Shown: piece by piece, positions 1-8,431 of the stretch | How positions within the stretch are numbered: position 1 is the stretch's first letter | Layout: each line of letters starts with the position of its first letter | NCBI RefSeq assembly: GCF_900106675.1 | Contig: NZ_FNOB01000013.1 | Coordinates: 1 to 64,000 of the forward strand | Direction: 5' to 3' | Source of the DNA: Allgaiera indica | Lineage (GTDB): Bacteria; Pseudomonadota; Alphaproteobacteria; Rhodobacterales; Rhodobacteraceae | DNA length: 64,000 nt | Notes under the pieces: model-generated | The model's input: only the letters and a program-made list of their open reading frames with translations | Told to the model about the DNA's origin: nothing | Databases searched by the model: none | Made by a program: the position numbers and the translations under genes

Positions 1-271
1 CATCCGCGCGAAGATACCTTTCTCGCTCCAGCGCTTCCAGCGGCTGTAAAGCGTCTTGTGTGGGCCATAGGCTTCAGGCGCATCGCGCCACCTTAACCCA
101 TTGCGGTTGATGAAGATAATCCCGCTCAAAACCCGCTTGTCATCGACCCGAGGCTGACCATGCGACTTCGGAAAGTAGGGTTTCAGACGGGCCATCTGGT
201 TTGGCGGGAAAACAGTCCCCCAGACTGTTTTCTTATCCGCCGCACTCAGTCAGCCAGAAAGGATCAGACAT
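1..271 (-). pseudogene. IS5-family transposase, 5' part, interrupted and cut by the window edge
   Basis: Reading leftward from the ATG at 271-269, the protein starts MSDPFWLTE, the usual N-terminus of small IS5-family (IS427-like) DDE transposases. After nine residues it runs into CGG and a TAA stop inside a 39-bp palindrome. Downstream of the palindrome the family sequence resumes in another frame (QMARLKPYFPKSHG, then VDDKRVLSGIIFINRNGLRW), continuing past position 1. Removing the palindrome would nearly restore the reading frame. The copy is therefore an interrupted, non-functional transposase gene. The DDE residues lie outside the window, so the catalytic part cannot be judged. Confidence 0.85.
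203..241. repeat. 39-bp palindromic insertion inside the IS5-type transposase
   Basis: The element has nested arms: GGCGG, then GAAAACAGTC, a 5-nt loop CCCCA, GACTGTTTTC, TTAT and CCGCC. The inner 10-bp stem is perfect and the outer 5-bp arms also pair. It splits the transposase codons and brings a stop and a frame change. It looks like a small palindromic repeat unit inserted in the gene rather than part of it. From memory, similar AAACAGTC/GACTGTTT palindromes recur in Rhodobacteraceae genomes; this was not checked. Confidence 0.7.
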
Positions 272-344
272 GTTCACCGCTCCTTTTTCGGAGCCGTGAA
301 TCACGCGGTATGCCGGAAATCAATGCATCCTGACGCTAAAACGA

Positions 345-470
345 CCACTGCTATTACGGAAGCCTGGGCATCTCGCGCCCGCCGATGTCTATCTCGGCAA
401 CGCAGAAACCATGCCCAAAAGACGAAGCGAGATCAAAGCCAAAATCATCGAGAAACATATCTTACTCAGC
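345..470 (+). pseudogene. IS3-family transposase, C-terminal remnant
   Basis: Frame 3 from about 369 reads HLAPADVYLGNAETM, then KRRSEIKAKIIEKH. This is the characteristic C-terminal end of IS3-family OrfB (family pattern LTPADVYxGR, then an RRxxIKxxTIxxR run). Just upstream, in another frame, YYGSLG matches the preceding YHESLG block, so a small indel has shifted the frame. No start and no catalytic region remain. It is unrelated to the complete IS3 element further right, whose C-terminus reads differently. Confidence 0.6.
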
Positions 471-544
471 GTCTGCCGAAGGACCGTCAGCGTGTCCTTG
501 ACGGCCTTCCACACACCCGCATCAACATCGCGACTATGCCCGTC

Positions 545-715
545 CTATGCGGCAAAGAAATCAGGCTCGCATTCCGGTTCATCCAGCAGGTAAGGCTCGA
601 CAAAGCAGCGGCAGTTACAGCCCTGTCCGGGGTGCCCGGTTTCTGGCGGGCCGTGCCAATCAAAGACCTTGTCGTCATGCTTTGCATGTTCATGGGGAAC
701 CTTCCGTCGTCACGG
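545..715 (-). pseudogene. Mu-like phage head morphogenesis protein (MuF/gpF), C-terminal remnant
   Basis: On the minus strand, ending at the TAG at 547-545, the frame reads KVPHEHAKHDDKVFDW, then GPPETGHPGQGCNCRCF and EPYLLDEPECEPDFFAA. The block with RxEHAxxDGKVFxW followed by PPxTGHPGQxxNCRC is the hallmark end of Mu gpF-type minor head proteins. The rest of the gene is gone: no start is present and stops close the frame upstream. Beyond its stop (towards 470) the minus strand stays open in short stretches, perhaps the neighbouring prophage gene, but I cannot identify it. Confidence 0.65.
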
Positions 716-1061
716 GACCGTCAAATGTACCGATCAATCCCATGGGCGCGTTGTTTGCGTTCATTGATCAACCCAGAGAACGACATGATCAGGGTTTCTT
801 CCACCGCACGGCGGACCGAACTGCAGCGGCTTGGCGCTTCGCCATCGTCAGCCCAGATCGACTTCTGCCGCGCCGCCCACGCCTCCATCGCGACCGCCTT
901 GTCGCCGGAAACATCCGCCCAATCGCAGCAAGAGAAACATCGAATCCGGCGCGGTTGCGGGGCAAAGCCCGCGACACGGGCGCAGTATCCGCGCGTCGAT
1001 ATTGCCCTTGCGCCGACCGGCGGATATGACGGGCGCCCGCCCCCCTGAAAAGAGAGCGCCC
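716..1061. other. Stretch before tex with no recognisable gene
   Basis: The frames here (for example the open plus-strand frame that runs into tex) show no family motif. The plus frame upstream of position 1062 looks like read-through of the tex frame, rich in Arg, Pro and Ala. A tex promoter should lie in this stretch, but I see no convincing -35/-10 pair. Confidence 0.4.
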
Positions 1062-3428
1062 GTGACCCAGACCGCCGCCCGCATCGCCAGCGTCATCGCC
1101 CAGGAAATCGCCGCAACTCCTGCCCAGGTCAGCGCCGCCGCGGCGCTTCTGGACCAGGGCGCGACCGTGCCCTTCGTCGCGCGCTACCGCAAGGAGGTGA
1201 CCGGCGGGCTTGACGACACCCAATTGCGCACGCTCGCCGATCGCCTGGCGTATTTGCGCGAGATGGAGGCGCGGCGCGCGGCGATCCTGAACTCGATCCA
1301 GGAGCAGGGCAAGCTTACCGACGAACTGGCGCGCGCCATCGTCGGCGCCGACAGCAAGGCCGCGCTGGAAGACATCTACCTGCCCTACAAACCCAAGCGC
1401 CGCACCAAGGCGATGATCGCGCGGGAAAACGGGCTGGAGCCGCTGTTGCGCGCGATCCAGGCCGACCGCGCCACGCCCCCCGAGGTGCTGGCCGAGGGCT
1501 ATATTTGCGAGGCCGTCCCCGGCGTGAAGGAGGCCCTGAACGGCGCCCGCGACATCCTGACCGAGGAGCTGGCCGAAAACGCGGGCCTTCTGGGCCGGCT
1601 GCGCGATTTCATGCGCCGCGAGGCGTTCATTTCCTCGCGCGTCGTCGCGGGCAAGGAACAGGAAGGCGCCAAGTTCTCGGATTACTTCGACCAGCGAGAG
1701 AAATGGGCCGATATCCCCGCGCATCGGGCGCTGGCGATCCTGCGGGCCTCGAAGCTGGAGGTCGTGACGGTCGAGATCGCCCCCGACGCGGAGGCCGGCG
1801 CGCCCCGGGCGGTGGGGATGATCGCCTCGGTGCTCGATTGCGCGGGCGAGGCGCCGGGCGACAAATGGCTGCGCGACGTGGCCGGCTGGGCCTGGCGGGT
1901 GAAATTCACGGTCTCGCTCTATGTCGATCTGATGGGCGAGCTGCGCGAACGCGCGCATGAGGCGGCGATCAACGTGTTCTCGCGCAACCTCAAGGATCTG
2001 CTGCTGGCCGCGCCGGCGGGGGCGAAGGCCACCCTGGGCCTCGACCCGGGCATCCGCACCGGTGTGAAGGCCGCGGTGGTGGATCAGACCGGCAAGCTTT
2101 TGGAAACCGCCACGCTCTATCCGTTCCAGCCCAAGATGGACGTGCGCGGCGCGCAGGCGAAGATCCTGGAACTGGTTGCGCGCCATGGCGTGCGCCTGAT
2201 CGCCATCGGCAACGGCACCGCCAGCCGCGAGACCGAGGCATTGGTGGCCGACACCTTGCGCCTGATGCCCAAGGGCGCGACGCCGCCCACCAAGGTCGTG
2301 GTGTCCGAGGCCGGGGCCTCGGTCTATTCGGCCTCGGAACTGGCGGCGCGGGAATTTCCGGATCTCGACGTCAGCCTGCGCGGCGCGGTATCCATCGCGC
2401 GGCGGCTGCAGGACCCGCTGCCGGAACTGGTGAAGATCACGCCGCAGTCGATCGGCGTGGGCCAGTACCAGCACGATGTCGACCAGCGCCGCCTGTCGCG
2501 GGCCCTGGACGCGGTGGTCGAGGACGCCGTGAACGCCGTGGGGGTGGATCTGAACATGGCTTCGGCGCCGCTGCTGGCGCAGGTCGCGGGGTTGGGCCCG
2601 TCGCTGGCCGAGGCGATCGTCCAGCACCGCGACGCGCACGGCCCCTTCCCCGCGCGCAAGGCGCTGCTTAAGGTGCCGGGCCTTGGCCCCAAGGCGTTCG
2701 AGCAATGCGCGGGCTTCCTGCGCATCCGCGATGGCGAAGAACCGCTCGATGCCTCTGCCGTCCACCCCGAGGCCTACGGCGTGGCGCGCAGGATCGTGGC
2801 CGCCTGCGGGCGGGATATCCGTGCGATCATGGGCGACGGCGGCGCGCTGAAGGGCCTGCGGGCGGCGGATTTCGTGACGGGCGAGTTCGGCCTTCCCACC
2901 GTGCAGGACATCTTCCGGGAACTGGAAAAACCCGGCCGCGACCCGCGCCCGGAATTCAGGACCGCCACCTTCGCGGCGGGGGTCGAGGCGATCGGCGATC
3001 TCAAGCCCGGCATGCGGCTGGAAGGCACGGTGACCAATGTCGCGGCCTTCGGAGCATTCGTCGATATCGGCGTGCATCAGGACGGGCTGGTGCATGTCAG
3101 CCAGCTGGCCGATCGTTTCGTGAAGGACCCGCATGAGGTGGTGAAGGCGGGCGACGTGGTTCAAGTTCGCGTGACCGAGGTCGACGTGGCGCGCAAGCGC
3201 ATCGGCCTGTCGATGCGCCGCGGCGGCGACGAGGGCGGGCAGCACCGGGGCGTGGCGAAAACCCCCGACCAGCCCTCGCGGTCGCGCGCGGCCAAGCCCC
3301 GGCAGGGCGGCGTTGCCCAGGCCGCTACCCCGACCGCTTCGGGCCGGGCGTCCCGCGACAAGCCCGCCGCCAAAGCCCCAGGCGGGCTGGGAGAGGCGCT
3401 TCTGGCGGCGATGAAGAAGAAGACATAG
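1062..3428 (+). CDS. tex: Tex-family RNA-binding transcription accessory protein
   Basis: Tex is a cytoplasmic nucleic-acid-binding protein that associates with RNA polymerase and influences transcript processing and stress survival. The 788-residue product has the family's order: N-terminal helical region with [15 protein letters not shown] (about residue 37), a YqgF/RNase H-like fold starting [10 protein letters not shown] (about 325), helix-hairpin-helix repeats ([16 protein letters not shown], then [15 protein letters not shown], about 505-550) and a C-terminal S1 domain ([18 protein letters not shown], about 650-720). A low-complexity basic tail follows. I chose the GTG at 1062 because AAAGAGAG precedes it by a few bases and the protein then starts as Tex usually does. 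An in-frame ATG at 1026 lacks a ribosome site. Confidence 0.95.
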   Translation: MTQTAARIASVIAQEIAATPAQVSAAAALLDQGATVPFVARYRKEVTGGLDDTQLRTLADRLAYLREMEARRAAILNSIQEQGKLTDELARAIVGADSKAALEDIYLPYKPKRRTKAMIARENGLEPLLRAIQADRATPPEVLAEGYICEAVPGVKEALNGARDILTEELAENAGLLGRLRDFMRREAFISSRVVAGKEQEGAKFSDYFDQREKWADIPAHRALAILRASKLEVVTVEIAPDAEAGAPRAVGMIASVLDCAGEAPGDKWLRDVAGWAWRVKFTVSLYVDLMGELRERAHEAAINVFSRNLKDLLLAAPAGAKATLGLDPGIRTGVKAAVVDQTGKLLETATLYPFQPKMDVRGAQAKILELVARHGVRLIAIGNGTASRETEALVADTLRLMPKGATPPTKVVVSEAGASVYSASELAAREFPDLDVSLRGAVSIARRLQDPLPELVKITPQSIGVGQYQHDVDQRRLSRALDAVVEDAVNAVGVDLNMASAPLLAQVAGLGPSLAEAIVQHRDAHGPFPARKALLKVPGLGPKAFEQCAGFLRIRDGEEPLDASAVHPEAYGVARRIVAACGRDIRAIMGDGGALKGLRAADFVTGEFGLPTVQDIFRELEKPGRDPRPEFRTATFAAGVEAIGDLKPGMRLEGTVTNVAAFGAFVDIGVHQDGLVHVSQLADRFVKDPHEVVKAGDVVQVRVTEVDVARKRIGLSMRRGGDEGGQHRGVAKTPDQPSRSRAAKPRQGGVAQAATPTASGRASRDKPAAKAPGGLGEALLAAMKKKT

Positions 3429-3683
3429 GCGAAAGGACGCCGTGCCCCGACGCCCTTCGCCCTGGCGCAGATCCTTCGCACCGATGCGTCACCCGGGGCG
3501 CCGACGCCATAGGTGGCACGGCCGTCGGCAGGACCGGGCGATGTCAGCTGCGGTCTGTCCCCTACCCCTAGACCCCTGCCTTTCACTGCGAGAAAGGTCT
3601 TTGCTTCCGGCCCTTGGCCCTCTATGCCTTGCGCGCCGCCCCTTGATCCGGGGCCTGCGACGAACAGGAAGGACAGGTCGACC

Positions 3684-4250
3684 ATGGAAACCCGTGACAC
3701 CGTTTTCATCGCGCTCTTTGCCGCCATCATGGCCGCGCTGGCCGTGTTTCCACCGATCACCCTGCCGCTTATCGGCGTGCCGATCACCGCGCAATCGCTG
3801 GGCGTGATGCTGGCCGGCGGCGTCCTGGGCGCACGCCGCGGCGCGCTGGCGCTGGTGCTGTTTCTGGTGCTCGTGGCGATTGGCCTGCCGCTCTTGGCCG
3901 GCGGGCGCGGCGGCTTTGCCGTCTTCCTGGGCCCGACCGGCGGCTATCTGGTCGGTTGGGTCGTGGCCGCCTATGCCATCGGCCTGATGACCGAGATCTT
4001 CTGGCACCGCCTGACCCATGTCACCGCCTTCGCGATCTCGGCCGTGGGCGGTATCGTGCTGCTTTACGCCATCGGCATTCCGTGGAGCGCGGTCGTGGCC
4101 AAGGTGCCGCTGTGGACGGCGATCGGCTGGTCCACGCCGTTCATCCCCGGCGATCTGGTGAAATGCGCGATCGCCGCGGTGGTCATGGTCGCGGTCAAGC
4201 GCAGCTATCCGATCATTACGCCGCGCGGCGCCGCCTCCACCACGCGATGA
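3684..4250 (+). CDS. bioY: BioY, substrate-binding S component of the biotin ECF transporter
   Basis: BioY binds biotin in the inner membrane and docks on the BioMN energy-coupling module. The 188-residue product is almost wholly hydrophobic with about six membrane segments. It carries the family blocks PITLPLIGVPITAQSLGVML, then GARRGALALVLFL and the FLGPTGGYLVGW motif. The start ATG at 3684 follows GGAAGGACAG. The last codon overlaps the bioM start (ATGA at 4247-4250), so translation is coupled. I looked upstream for the alphaproteobacterial BioR box (TTATAGATAA) and did not see it, so regulation is open. Confidence 0.93.
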   Translation: METRDTVFIALFAAIMAALAVFPPITLPLIGVPITAQSLGVMLAGGVLGARRGALALVLFLVLVAIGLPLLAGGRGGFAVFLGPTGGYLVGWVVAAYAIGLMTEIFWHRLTHVTAFAISAVGGIVLLYAIGIPWSAVVAKVPLWTAIGWSTPFIPGDLVKCAIAAVVMVAVKRSYPIITPRGAASTTR

Positions 4251-4936
4251 CCGCCGCCCCCGGCACGATGCTGGCCCTTCAGGGGGTGAGCGTCGTGAAG
4301 GACGGCCGCACGATCCTGCATCCGCTCGACCTGACCCTGGCCGAGCGGCGCGTCGGCATCATCGGCCGCAACGGATCGGGCAAGAGCACGCTGGCGCGGC
4401 TGTTCAACGGGATCGAGACGCCCAGCACCGGCACGGTCCTGTTGGGCGACTGCGCCGACCGCCGGGCGCTGCGCCGCGGCGTCGGCTTCGTCTTCCAGAA
4501 CCCCGACAACCAGATCGTCTATCCGATCGTCGAGGAAGACCTGGCCTTCGGCCTGAAGAACCTGAAGCTTCCCCCCGAGGAGATCCGCGCCCGCATCGAT
4601 ACGGTGCTGGACCGCTTCGGCCTGGCCGGTCTGCGCGGCCGCTTCACCCATCAGCTAAGCGGCGGCGAGAAGCAGATGATCGCCCTGGCCGGCGTCCTGG
4701 TGATGCGTCCGGCCACGGTGGTGCTGGACGAACCCGCGACGCTGCTTGACCTGTGGAACCGAAACCGCCTGATGCAGCTGATCGCGGGGCTGGAGGAGCA
4801 GGTGATCATGGTCTCGCATGATCTGGAGATGCTGGCGAGGTTCGACCGGGTGCTGCTGGTCGAGGCCGGGCGCATCGCGGCCGACGGCCCGCCTGATCAA
4901 GTGATCGCGCGCTACCGCGCGGGCGCCGCGTGCTAG
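4247..4936 (+). CDS. bioM: BioM, ATPase of the biotin ECF transporter
   Basis: This 229-residue ABC ATPase drives biotin uptake with BioN and BioY. Walker A is GRNGSGKST (residues 40-48), the Q-loop region FVFQNPDNQI is typical of ECF ATPases, the signature is LSGGEKQM (about 137) and Walker B is VVLDEPA (about 158). The switch histidine lies in VSHDLEML. The D-loop reads DEPATLLD where I would expect DEPTTLLD; this is a mild change and the protein looks functional. The start overlaps the end of bioY by four bases and the end overlaps the start of bioN. Confidence 0.93.
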   Translation: MTAAPGTMLALQGVSVVKDGRTILHPLDLTLAERRVGIIGRNGSGKSTLARLFNGIETPSTGTVLLGDCADRRALRRGVGFVFQNPDNQIVYPIVEEDLAFGLKNLKLPPEEIRARIDTVLDRFGLAGLRGRFTHQLSGGEKQMIALAGVLVMRPATVVLDEPATLLDLWNRNRLMQLIAGLEEQVIMVSHDLEMLARFDRVLLVEAGRIAADGPPDQVIARYRAGAAC

Positions 4937-5532
4937 GCGAGGGCTATGTCGCGGGCACCAGCCCGCTGCACCGCGCCCGGCCGCTGTGGAAGCTGCTGGG
5001 ACTGATTGTGCTGTGCACCATGCTTTTCGTCGGGCCGGCCTGGCCCGCGCTGGCGCTTGGCGGCGCGGCGGTGGCGGCGGGCTTCGCGCTGGCGCGGTTG
5101 CCGCCCATCCACGCCGCGCGGGCGCTGCGTCCATTGGCGTGGATCCTGGCGCTGCTCTTCGCGGTGCAGCTTTGGCTTTCGGGCTGGGCGCTCGCGGCCT
5201 TTGCCGTGCTGCGCTTCGCCGTGCTGATCCTGGCCGCCACGCTGGTGACCCTGACCACCCGCAGCAGCGAATTCGTCGACGGCATCCTGGCGTTGCTGGC
5301 GCCCGCGCCGGCCTGGGTGCCCAAGGCGCGCATCGCCCTCGCGATCAGCCTGGCCCTGCGCTTCCTGCCAATGGTGCGCGACATGCTCGAACAAATCCGC
5401 CAGGCGCAGGCCGCCCGCGGCCTGGAGCGCAACCTGATCGCGCTTTCGGTGCCGCTTCTGTTGCGCGCCCTGAAATCCGCCGATGACATTTCGGCGGCGA
5501 TCTACGCGCGTTCCTTCGACGAGGCGGATTGA
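4930..5532 (+). CDS. bioN: BioN, transmembrane coupling (T) component of the biotin ECF transporter
   Basis: BioN is the inner-membrane scaffold that links the BioM ATPase to BioY. The 200-residue product has several membrane segments and ends with the coupling helices that carry the Ala-Arg-x signatures: AARGLE near residue 159 and the YARSFD block at the C-terminus. The start is the GTG at 4930, seven bases inside bioM, so the three genes form one translationally coupled operon bioYMN. Gene order and overlap make the assignment firm. Confidence 0.92.
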   Translation: MLGEGYVAGTSPLHRARPLWKLLGLIVLCTMLFVGPAWPALALGGAAVAAGFALARLPPIHAARALRPLAWILALLFAVQLWLSGWALAAFAVLRFAVLILAATLVTLTTRSSEFVDGILALLAPAPAWVPKARIALAISLALRFLPMVRDMLEQIRQAQAARGLERNLIALSVPLLLRALKSADDISAAIYARSFDEAD

Positions 5533-5617
5533 TCCCGCCCCGTCGCTGCACCGAACCGCGGCACCGAATTATAGCCCTTGATGCGGGCCGCGAAGTGGTG
5601 CTATGCGAGACCGCGTC

Positions 5618-5691
5618 GCGGGTGTAGCTCAATGGCAGAGCAGAAGCTTCCCAAGCTTACGACGAGGGTTCGATTCCCTTCACCCGCTCCA
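5618..5691 (+). tRNA. tRNA-Gly (anticodon CCC)
   Basis: The cloverleaf can be drawn by eye. The acceptor arm pairs GCGGGTG with CACCCGC, the D arm is AGCTCAATGGCAGAGC, the anticodon loop is TTCCCAA with CCC in the centre, the T arm holds GGTTCGATTCC, and the encoded discriminator and CCA end is TCCA. The sequence closely resembles the E. coli glyU type. The outermost anticodon-stem pair is not Watson-Crick. tRNA genes of this kind are common integration sites, and an IS nest follows directly. Confidence 0.95.
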
Positions 5692-5933
5692 TCAATATAC
5701 GATGCAAGCCACTGTTTTCGCTGCAGTTATCGCGACGAGCGGTGTTGCCGTGGATGTGAGTCGTATTAGCTCAGATGGGAACAAATCGGCATCTTCGGGA
5801 GACTTCGGGAGTGCGAGTCCCGAAGAAAGTCCCGAAGCAGTTCACGGGTTGTTCTAGGGTTCGCCACCCGACAAGAGGTTCCTGGACTGCCTCTGGTGCC
5901 CCCTCCGTTGCTCGGACGAACGTCGAGGGGCAG
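5692..5933. other. Non-coding stretch between tRNA-Gly and the IS3 element
   Basis: I recognise no gene here. Short open frames exist but lack family motifs and ribosome sites. The stretch is less GC-rich than its surroundings just after the tRNA. It contains a cluster of CTTCGGGA and TCCCGAAG repeats (5793-5838). I see no second copy of the tRNA 3' end that would mark an attachment site before the IS3 element begins. Confidence 0.5.
5793..5838. repeat. Doubled CTTCGGGA / TCCCGAAG inverted repeat
   Basis: Two tandem copies of CTTCGGGA (5793-5800 and 5803-5810) are followed by two tandem copies of GTCCCGAAG (about 5817-5825 and 5829-5837). Each left arm can pair with each right arm, giving alternative stem-loops. 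The position is just downstream of tRNA-Gly. It may act as a terminator for the tRNA transcript or be an end-structure of a vanished element; there is no clear T-run. Confidence 0.5.
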
Positions 5934-5959
5934 TGACCCGCCCCCCGGTCGTCCCTCGT

Positions 5960-6841
5960 TCATAACGAGAGTCCTTGGGTTTGATAGGCATCGGTTTCGG
6001 GTGTGGCAAGCGCGTCGGGTGCGGAGCCGTCAAATTGCTCAAGTGCCCGACGCGCTTCTGCGGGGGTCTGATTGCCCAGCGAGGAATGCGGCCTGACATT
6101 GTTGTAGTCGTATCGCCAAAGGGCCAGGGTCCTGCGGGCATCTGCCAAACTGTCGAAGATCTCTTCGTTGAGACATTCGTCGCGCAGGCTGCCATTGAAG
6201 CTTTCGATGAAGGCGTTCTGCTGGGGCTTGCCCGGGTCGATGTAATGCCATGGCACCCCGTTCTTGTCGGCCCACTTCAGGATCGCGCGGCTGGTGAACT
6301 CAGTGCCATTGTCCGAGACTATGCAGGCAGGTTTTCCATAGACCCTGACGAGCGCGTCCAGTTCCCGCGCCACTCGTGCGCCTGAGAGGCTTGTATCGGC
6401 AATCAGGCCGAGGTTTTCGCGGCAGCAATCATCGTTCACGGCAAGGATGCGGAACTTTCCGCAGGCCCCGAATGTGTCCGACAGAAAGTCCAACGACCAG
6501 CGCTGGTTCGGCCGCAGTGGCACTGGCATCGGTGTGCGGCTGCCGCGCGCCCGTTTGCGGCCACGACGGCGGTGCACCGACAGCCCTTCTTCCCGGTAGA
6601 TGCGGTACAGCTTCTTCTCGTTCATCACCATTCCCACACGTTCCAGCAGGACGCCAATGCGCCGATACCCAAACCGGCGCCGCTTCTCGGCGATCTTGTT
6701 CGTTTCCAGACGGATTTCCGGGTTATCGGGCGGATGCTCGCGCCGCACGGTCTTCGGATCGACACCGATCAGGACGCAGGCCCGACGTTGAGAGATCGGA
6801 TGATCCTTCATCGCCCGCAACACCGCGTCCCGCCGTTGCAT
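5960..6841 (-). CDS. IS3-family transposase OrfB (DDE integrase core)
   Basis: OrfB carries the catalytic rve-type domain that cuts and joins the element's ends. The 293-residue frame has the HTH_21-like stretch [12 protein letters not shown], then [17 protein letters not shown]. The DDE triad is in [11 protein letters not shown] (first D), [11 protein letters not shown] (second D) and [15 protein letters not shown] (E), and the C-terminus [16 protein letters not shown] is typical. In this group the active protein is usually an OrfAB fusion made by a -1 frameshift after orfA, so the natural OrfB start may lie upstream of the ATG at 6841. The frame looks undamaged. Confidence 0.9.
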   Translation of the reverse strand: MQRRDAVLRAMKDHPISQRRACVLIGVDPKTVRREHPPDNPEIRLETNKIAEKRRRFGYRRIGVLLERVGMVMNEKKLYRIYREEGLSVHRRRGRKRARGSRTPMPVPLRPNQRWSLDFLSDTFGACGKFRILAVNDDCCRENLGLIADTSLSGARVARELDALVRVYGKPACIVSDNGTEFTSRAILKWADKNGVPWHYIDPGKPQQNAFIESFNGSLRDECLNEEIFDSLADARRTLALWRYDYNNVRPHSSLGNQTPAEARRALEQFDGSAPDALATPETDAYQTQGLSL

Positions 6842-6849
6842 CGGCGTCG

Positions 6850-7113
6850 TCAGGGCTTTCCCAGCAGGTCTTTCAGAACCACGTTGTCCAGCATGACATC
6901 TGCCACCAGGCGCTTCAGCTTGGCGTTCTCGTCCTCAAGCTGCTTCAGGCGTTTGGCGTCGGACAGGTCCATCCCGCCATACTTGGCCTTCAGCTTGTAG
7001 AACGTTGCCGGGCTCAGCCCGTGCTTCCGGCACAGATCCGCCGTCGGCAGCCCTGCCTCCTGCTCTTTGAGCATCCCGATTAGCGGCGCTTCAGTGAAAC
7101 GGCTTTTCCTCAT
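6850..7113 (-). CDS. IS3-family transposase OrfA (helix-turn-helix subunit)
   Basis: The 87-residue OrfA starts [17 protein letters not shown] and contains the transposase_8 helix-turn-helix ([23 protein letters not shown]), followed by a leucine-rich coiled stretch ([19 protein letters not shown]) used for multimerisation. It ends at a TGA eight bases before the first ATG of orfB. The gene is intact and begins 66 bases inside the right-hand terminal repeat. Confidence 0.9.
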   Translation of the reverse strand: MRKSRFTEAPLIGMLKEQEAGLPTADLCRKHGLSPATFYKLKAKYGGMDLSDAKRLKQLEDENAKLKRLVADVMLDNVVLKDLLGKP

Positions 7114-7201
7114 GTCGTCTGCTCCTTCAGGTTGGGCAGACTCTACATCACAGCGAGGGAACTTCCGGGGGGCAGGTCACCACGCTTGAGGAGTTCCTTT
7201 G

Positions 7202-8159
7202 ATGCCCAAGCAGCCTGCCATCCCCGGTCTTCGCGACGCGATGAAGAAGAAAGTGACACGGCGAGCGCAGTTCCTGTCGGAGATGGACACGGTGGTGCCG
7301 TGGAGGTGTCTGCTGGCCCAGATCGCGCCGCATTACCCGAAGGCCGGCCCCAGGGGCGGGCGTCCTCCGATGCCGCTGGGGGCCATGCTGCGGGTCTGCT
7401 TCTTGCAGAACCGGTATGCCCTGTGCGACCCGATGGCCGAAGGGACGCTCTGCGACAGCGAAGCGATGCGCCGGTTCGCCGGGATCGAACTGGGCGACGA
7501 CTGGTTTCCCGATGAGACCACGATCCTCAACTTCCGCCACCTGCCGGAGCGGCACGGGCTGACCGAGGCGATTTTCTCCGAGGTGAATGCGCATCTGGCC
7601 GACAAGGGGATCTCGCTGCGTTCGGGCATGTTGCTGGACGCGACGATCATCGACGCGCCGTCCTCGACCAAGAACAAGGCCGGCGCGCGCGACCCCGGCA
7701 TGTCGTCCACCAAGAAGGGCAACGACTGGTATTTCGGCATGAAGGCACACATCGGCGTGGACGCCGACAGCGGCTTCACCCATGGCCTCGAGACCTCGAC
7801 GGCGAAGGTTCACGACAGTCAGGTCCGGGATGAGCTGCCGCACGGCGAGGAAACCTCGGTCCGGGCGGATAAGGGCTATGTCAGCGCCGCGCGCGCGCAA
7901 GCATTCACGGCTGAGGGCAACGCCCGGGGGCGTCATGCGCCAGGCACCCAAGGGCGGCAAGTCGCATCCCCTCGACGAGCGCATCGACCGGATCATCGCC
8001 AAGGTGCGGGCCAGGGTCGAACATCCGTTCCGGGTGATCAAGCGCCAGTTCGGTCACGTGAAGACCCGCTGCCGCAGCCTGGCCAAGAACCGCGCCCAGC
8101 TCTTCACGCTGTTCGCGCTCGGCAACCTGTTCCTGGTCCGAAGGCGGCTGATGCTGTGA
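7202..8159 (+). pseudogene. IS5-family transposase with a one-base frameshift
   Basis: The frame from ATG 7202 reads MPKQPAIPGLRDAMKKKVTR and contains the DDE D residues in LLDATIIDAPSS and RADKGYVSA. Around 7926-7930 (a run of five G) the family sequence jumps to another frame. There it continues GVMRQAPKGGKSHPLDERID and RARVEHPFRVIKRQFGHVK (catalytic E) to a stop at 8159. Deleting one G would join the two halves perfectly. Compared with my memory of this IS5 subgroup, several conserved W, Y and E positions are changed (for example FLQNRYALCDP, TSVRADKG), which fits real decay. Clear terminal repeats were not found. Confidence 0.8.
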
Positions 8160-8310
8160 GGAGGCGTCTGTCCGAAATCCACGCCACGGCCGCCGAGCCC
8201 GCCCGAAAAGCACGAAATCCGCCGCAAGAAGCCCGTCTTCCGGTGGCCGAGCTGACCAAGCACCCGTCTCGGCGCAGACGAAGCCGTTGATCAGATGTTC
8301 CAATATTGGC
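8160..8310. other. Right flank of the IS5 remnant, no gene seen
   Basis: This sequence follows the transposase stop. The plus frame stays open only as the shifted continuation of the broken transposase. The bases around 8284-8297 (TTGATCAGATGTTCC) resemble a degenerate IS5-type end, but no matching left end is visible next to 7180, where the IS3 element abuts. Confidence 0.4.
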
Positions 8311-8344
8311 CCCAAACAAGAACCCGCCGGCCAGAAGCCGGCGG
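8311..8344 (-). terminator. Rho-independent terminator of the cyo operon
   Basis: A perfect 9-bp stem CCCGCCGGC / GCCGGCGGG (8322-8330 and 8336-8344) with a 5-base loop is followed, on the minus strand, by TTCTTGTTTGG. It lies about 90 bases after the cyoD stop, in the orientation expected for that operon. Confidence 0.75.
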
Positions 8345-8431
8345 GTCGTGTTGCTTTCACCTTCGGGGCGGATTGGCGCCGGGAAACGCGGGGCCGTGTC
8401 CGCCCGCCGCGTTCACAAGGATCCCGCGGGA

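Larger units (their letters stand above)
5934..7179 (-). mobile_element. Complete IS3-family insertion sequence (IS51/IS407-like), 1246 bp
   Basis: The left end begins TGACCCGCCCCCCGG at 5934 and the right end, read on the minus strand from 7179, begins TGACCTGCCCCCCGG. Both run on through similar sequence to CCCTCG, giving terminal inverted repeats of about 25 bp with few differences. Inside are orfA and orfB on the minus strand, both intact. Flanking bases are GCAG on the left and CCAC on the right, so no target-site duplication of 3-4 bp is visible. This suggests that a rearrangement or deletion has happened at one side. Confidence 0.85.

Noticed and set aside
789-3245. 818-codon open frame on the minus strand across tex
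   Set aside because: Antiparallel shadow of tex: rich in His, Arg, Gln and Ala, without family motifs, a usual artefact of high-GC codon bias.
3560-3683. BioR operator upstream of bioY
   Set aside because: I looked for TTATAGATAA-like dyads and found none.
5578-5857. Two short plus-strand open frames over tRNA-Gly
   Set aside because: They overlap the tRNA gene and have no family similarity.
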